Origin: Procambarus clarkii
Taxonomy: Eukaryota > Arthropoda > Malacostraca > Decapoda > Cambaridae
NCBI RefSeq assembly: GCF_040958095.1
Contig: NC_091219.1
Span: 26,842,023-26,906,022, forward strand
Direction: 5' to 3'
Length of the DNA: 64,000 bases
The notes beneath the pieces were generated by a model. It searched no databases and had not been told where the DNA came from. It saw only the letters and a list, made by a program, of their open reading frames with translations. Position numbers and translations under genes: made by a program. The first letter of the stretch is position 1, and the number at the start of each line of letters is the position of its first letter. This document shows, piece by piece, positions 59,701 through 64,000 of this stretch.

Positions 59701-59780
59701 CACGGTAGATGGCTAGTAATTTTACCAGTACGTGCAGGGGCACGGTAGATGGCTAGTAATATTACCAGTACGTGCAGGCG
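59701..59780. repeat. 40-bp tandem duplication
   Basis: CACGGTAGATGGCTAGTAAT plus 20 more bases at 59701-59740 are repeated at 59741-59780 with two differences. It directly precedes the hammerhead-like repeat copy 3. Confidence 0.95.
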
Positions 59781-59885
59781 ATGAGTCACAATAACGTGGC
59801 TGAAGTAACGACTTGTGAATGGTCCAGGACGGACCGAAACGTCGTCGTCCCTTCATCTTCTGGTGTGTGGTCTGGTCAACATAAC
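59781..59885 (+). repeat. Repeat with hammerhead-like core, copy 3
   Basis: Left end GTCACAATAACGTGGCTGAA; CTTGTGA (59812-59818); GGTCC-AGGAC-GGACC (59821-59835); GAAAC; GTCGTCGTC; then GTGTGTGGTCTGGTCAACAT, as in copy 2. Confidence 0.65.
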
Positions 59886-60135
59886 CCATACGTGTGATGA
59901 AGCCAATATTAAGAGTGGTGACCTTGGTCAGCAGTAACAAGGTGACCAGGGCCGGAGAGTATACTGGTGACCAATTATATGTACATGAAGTACATATAAT
60001 TATATACTGAAGCTCAAGTCAGGGACAATACTTCATAAAGACCATTATGTGGCAGTGTAGAGGCTGCGGTCCTCAGGCGCTACACCTCACTGAATCAAGA
60101 TTTATTACATATACAATCCAGTACAGATTCCCTCA

Positions 60136-60350
60136 CAGCCCCGATCCTGTGCCAGGCAAGTCCACTACGGGCTCACCATAACCCGTGCTACTTGGATCTT
60201 TTGTTCAGAGTAGCTGAATGTAAAACAACAACAGATTCCCTCACACAAAAGTTACAGCCCCGCTCCTGTGCCAGGTAAATCCACTACGGGCTTACCATAG
60301 CCCGTGCTACTTGGAACGTTTTGTTCCGAGTAGCGAATCTTAAACAGCAA
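60136..60350 (+). repeat. Family G short element, tandem pair
   Basis: Two successive copies of CCTGTGCCAGG, CCACTACGGGCTCACCATA and CCCGTGCTACTTGGA, each followed by TTTTGTTC-GAGTAGC and an AAACA-rich end, about 115 bp apart. Confidence 0.85.
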
Positions 60351-60814
60351 GATTCCCTCGTGTTACTCACCTCACTGTCAAACCCACTTAACCTCATTTC
60401 TGTGCAGGGGTGCCCCGTTATAACGACTATTCCTAGACATACCTGGTGAAGGTCAGGCGTAAATAGAGGCTAGACTCTCCTGGTGTTCCTCTACGTTGGT
60501 TCACCACTTTGTGTCCCTCTTTGCCAAAGTTACAGACGTGAAAGGTCACGAGTTTGTCATAAATATAACATCAGAGGCGACAGGTAATAATAGCATGAAA
60601 GGAGGACATTGTGTCAGGTGTTTGTACACCGCCACCCGAGGCTATATATATGTGACTGATGCCGCAAATGTGTTATTATTGTGGAAGTGATGGTGCGCCT
60701 CTCGGCTTCTCTCACAATAATACCTTAAAATAGATATACATCAATATTTGTATGGAGAATTGCTAAGGCCTTCTGGTAACTACGCCGCAGCGACGGCTAC
60801 ATCGCCACAATATT

Positions 60815-60870
60815 TATTTATTTATTTATATATATACAAGACGGTACATTGTGATTGTGAGGCTACATAA
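60815..60870 (-). repeat. GAAACGCT-family retroposon end, truncated
   Basis: A (TTTA)-like tract followed by TATATACAAGACGGTACATT and GTGATTGTGAGGCTACATA, as at 18187 and 46745. The GAAACGCT part is missing. Confidence 0.6.
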
Positions 60871-61176
60871 GACTTCCATAAGATACATAAGACATACAAT
60901 AGACTTCCTCTTCACAAGGGGTTTATAAGTATATATATTTAGTGTCGGTCGAGGTCCTTCTATCAGTATTACACCAATGTCACGCTTCAATTTCCTCAAA
61001 GTAATTATACCTGCATATATAGTGGGGGGGGGGGGAGGGAGGGAGGGGGATAAGCTCCTTATTGGAAAATAAGTCATTTTTATAATATAGTTGAAGGCGT
61101 TCGTGTGTGTGTCTCTCCCCTCCACCTTCCCCCTCTCTCTCTCTCCTCCACATATCCGTCTCCACGGGGGCATATA

Positions 61177-61340
61177 CTAGACAAGATTTTATGAAAGACT
61201 TGGGTAAATACAGGTCTGTGAATATTCTGCAATTTCCGTGCTGCTTATGCATCAAAAGTTTATTTCAGCAGTTTATTTCAGTCAGCGGGCCATAATTCGC
61301 TTAACATAGTTGGATATAAATAGATATACTGTATGACCGT
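61177..61340 (+). repeat. ~165-bp duplicated segment, copy 1
   Basis: ACAAGATTTTATGAAAGACT, TGGGTAAATACAGGTCTGTG, ATTCTGCAATTTCCGTGCTG, GCGGGCCATAATTCGCTTAA and ATACTGTATGACC also occur in order at 63765-63925. Confidence 0.9.
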
Positions 61341-61604
61341 CTCTCCCTCCTACATCACTAACAACACTACAACAACAACAACAACAACGTCACACTCGGC
61401 TACATCAACATACAAGCAACAAAGTCTCGGGGCAACACCCACATCGTCATAGTTTTTGTGGTGGTTAAAGGGCAAGAATTATAGATTTTTCATTAATTTT
61501 GTCGTAATATAGTTTCCGATATGACCAATAATGATAATCATGATACACAAGGAAATCACACTAACATAAGAAGGTCAATTGGAGCAATGCAGTGGATTCG
61601 AACC

Positions 61605-61875
61605 CTCGACCTGGGTTATCTTGAGGTTATCTTGAGATGATTTCGGGGCTTTTTAGTGTCCCCGCGGCCCGGTCCTCGACCTGACCTCCACCCCCAGGAA
61701 GCAGCCCGTGACAGCTGACTAACACCCAGGTACCTATTTTACTGCTAGGTAACAGGGGGCATAGGGTGAAAGAAACTCTGTTCATTGTTTCTCGCCGGCG
61801 CCCGGGATCGAACCCAGGACCACAGGATCACAAGTACAGCGTGCTGTCCGCTCGGCCGACTGGCTCCTTACTTCC
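61605..61875 (-). repeat. tRNA-derived SINE, family D, minus strand
   Basis: Inverted family D words in order: GAGATGATTTCGGGGC, AGGAAGCAGCCCGTGACAGC, ACCCAGGTACCTATTTTACT, GGCATAGGGTGAAAGAAAC, GGATCGAACCCAGGACCACA and GCGTGCTGTCCGCTCGGCCG. Confidence 0.92.
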
Positions 61876-61949
61876 AAGTAAGGGGAACTTACTTCTTGCT
61901 TGGGTACTTCCAAGCCGCACACCTTACCTCGGGACCACGATATACACCA

Positions 61950-62215
61950 TGGGCAAATCCACAAGGGCCGTGATGAGGGTTCGAACCTACGTCCGAGTGG
62001 CTCCCAGACGCGCCTTAATCGACTGTGCCACGACATGGTTAAAAGAATTGCAACCGGGAGTGCTACTGCCCTCACACGGATCCTGCAGCCTCTCCGAGAC
62101 ACAAACCAGGGTTTTACACAATTCCCCCCATGCACCCGGGCTCTGTCAACAAGCTGTTCTACCTCTTCGTCTTTAGTTCATTACACACACACACAGAAAT
62201 CACAATAGCGTGGTG
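61950..62215 (-). repeat. tRNA-derived SINE, family A, with long body, minus strand
   Basis: Inverted tRNA-like part at 61955-62035 (AATCCACAAGGGCCGTGATG, GGGTTCGAACC, CGCCTTAATCGACTGTGCC), body to about 62180, and the far end ATCACAATAGCGTGGTGCAT. The body is the same as in the minus-strand copy at 575-724. Confidence 0.75.
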
Positions 62216-62591
62216 CATCAAATGAACAAATGACAACCCGACGCCCCGATCCTTTCAGACCGAGTCTGATTATATTTAGGGTTGAAGGTGTGACATGAAG
62301 TGTTTTATCAGGAGTGAAGAGGCGCCCTTAGCAGCAGGGACCACCGCGCGTGACCTCAACCCGGCATAATAGAATTCCCGGCATGAGAAGGGTTTCTCCG
62401 TCATGGGCGCCGGACCACACCCCAGCCAGTCTTCTGTACCCTGGCCGCTGGAGGCTGCTGCAACTGTCACTTTCATACCAACGATGTATCCATCACTGTT
62501 CTGCAATTCTATTTTGCCTGCAAATCTTGACTGTCTTAAAATAACGTGTGATCTTTAGTTTAAGTTTTACCCAGAGGGACGAGTTTATTAG

Positions 62592-62834
62592 GCAGCGCCA
62601 CTCATCCTGTGAGTGGACACACCGCCATAGTGACAGTATTGGGCAGCGCAACTCATCCTGTGAGTGGACACACCGCCATAGTGACAGTATTAGGCAGCGC
62701 AACTCATCCTGTGAGTGGACACACCGCCATAGTGACAGTATTAGGCAGCGCAACTCATCCTGTGAGTGGACACACCGCCATAGTGACAGTATTAGGCAGC
62801 GCAACTCATCCTGTGAGTGGACACACCGCCATAG
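62592..62834. repeat. Minisatellite, 51-bp unit, five copies (array 2)
   Basis: Same unit as array 1 at 46375-46730 (CACTCATCCTGTGAGTGGAC, ACACCGCCATAGTGACAGTA, TTAGGCAGCG). Four units here share the variants CGCAACTC and TTAGGC, which array 1 lacks. Confidence 0.97.
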
Positions 62835-63177
62835 AAGCATGTACAACACTCCCCAATAGGAAGAAAACCCGCTGGGTTGTTCATATTTTTAATTGTACCC
62901 AGACACAGCTGGGACTTGCTTAAGTTATCATATAACACAGAGCCAGCAGAGGTATTCAGGCAAAGTTGCTTCTTCCTGTGTTTCACGGCCCCCCTCGGTC
63001 GTGTTGGGTTCAGGGGCGAGGGGCAGTCAACACCCCGGCCGCGGAACCATTAAATATACACTTCTTCCTCTTCCCTACAAGCCTCTACACAACACAAGAG
63101 GCGGGCGGGGGGGAAGGGGAAAGCTCTGCAGGGGCTAGGATGCCGCCAACACAACCGGATGGTGCAGGAGGTACTCT

Positions 63178-63335
63178 GATTGATGAAGATTAAGCCACCC
63201 AAAAGGTGGCACGGGCATGAATAGCCCGTAAGTGGTGTCTCTTTTGAGCCATTACCAGTATCATTAGCTGATACTGGAGATCTGTGGAGGTGCACCTGCA
63301 CCCAGCGTGACGGGAGATGTCTCCCGTGGAGGTAC
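63178..63335 (-). repeat. Family F hairpin-rich element, minus strand
   Basis: Inverted: GATTAAGCCACCCAAAAGGT, GGCACGGGCATGAATAGCCC, CCAGTATCATTAGCTGATAC, GGAGATCTGTGGAGGTGCAC and GTGACGGGAGATGTCTCCCG. Confidence 0.85.
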
Positions 63336-63759
63336 TCTACTGTTGGGTAAGTTAAATTTTGTTAGATTTAGTTATTTAGGGTCAGTTAGGATAAGATTAG
63401 TTGGTCTTAGCAGCTAATTCGCATATGGGTGTGTATGTGTGAGAGTAAAGAGAGAGAGAGAGAGAGTGTGTCTGCGCCTGTTGTACACTTGTGAATATAT
63501 GTGTAATTGAGTGTATGCTAAATTATTTCCTAACCTTGCATTTTGTATTAAAAAGATGAAAACATGTGTTTGCTAAACGATTTGGCTAACTTGATATGGG
63601 TATGATGACATGGTACAGCATATAGACAATTTAACCAATTAGACTGCCGGACGGTTAGTCTAAGAACGTCCTTATGGGTGACATGATTGCAGTGGATGAA
63701 TGGGTATAACAAGGTGGGGGGGGGGGGCAATACAAGGGTATTTAATATATTAAAATAAT

Positions 63760-63925
63760 ATACAAGACAAGATTTTATGAAAGACTTGGGTAAATACAGG
63801 TCTGTGCATATTCTGCAATTTCCGTGCTGCTTATGTATAGACCTTCAGCAGTATATTTCATTGTTAGCAGCGGGCCATGATTCGCTTAACATGGCTAGGT
63901 ATAAATAGGAGATACTGTATGACCC
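63760..63925 (+). repeat. ~165-bp duplicated segment, copy 2
   Basis: Second copy of the segment at 61177-61340, same orientation, with small substitutions and a changed middle (TATAGACCTTCAGCAG). A G-run (63717-63728) precedes it, as a G-run (61023-61035) precedes copy 1. Confidence 0.9.
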
Positions 63926-64000
63926 AATAATCCTTTATTAATTCTTATGTTTAATTTACAATCTGTTAACCGACTGTTTGGTAGAAATAAGCAATCTTTG

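Overview
This is a eukaryotic nuclear window, most likely from a decapod crustacean (crayfish, shrimp or lobster type). That reading rests on AT-rich intron-bearing genes with arthropod-like proteins, long simple-repeat tracts, (CCTAA)n/(TTAGG)n arrays, and many short tRNA-derived elements. The species is an inference.

Two genes are clear. On the minus strand (17658 down to 3252) a complete 16-coding-exon gene encodes the nuclear cap-binding protein subunit 1 (NCBP1/CBP80). All exon phases close and the protein is 789 residues. One intron uses a GC-AG boundary. On the plus strand (32560 to 41011) a 7-coding-exon gene encodes the pseudokinase STRAD (STE20-related kinase adaptor), 391 residues. 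It lacks the HRD and DFG aspartates and ends in Trp-Asp-Phe, the MO25-docking tail. The two genes work in unrelated processes (mRNA cap/export biology and LKB1 signalling).

Between them lie two sets of coding-like blocks that I could not name: a minus-strand set (27097 to 24990) and a plus-strand set (28069 to about 29515). Each has splice sites and open frames. The same interval holds the remains of two head-to-head non-LTR retrotransposons (19.4-21.7 kb).

From 41 kb to the end I see no host gene. That part is a repeat landscape. It has two more non-LTR retrotransposon 3' ends (45.2 and 49 kb), the second split by a 149-bp element with a 12-bp target-site duplication. There are at least five families of tRNA-derived SINEs, some sharing their 3' tail with LINE-like sequence, and two hairpin-rich short families. 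There is a foldback element flanked by (AT)n that carries telomere-like arrays, a MITE with ~75-bp inverted ends, and a repeat with a hammerhead-ribozyme-like core. Several minisatellites occur (51, 34, 31, 40 and 15 bp units), two of which are the same array 16 kb apart. Long (AT)n, (GA)n, (GT)n and (TTTA)n tracts complete the picture.
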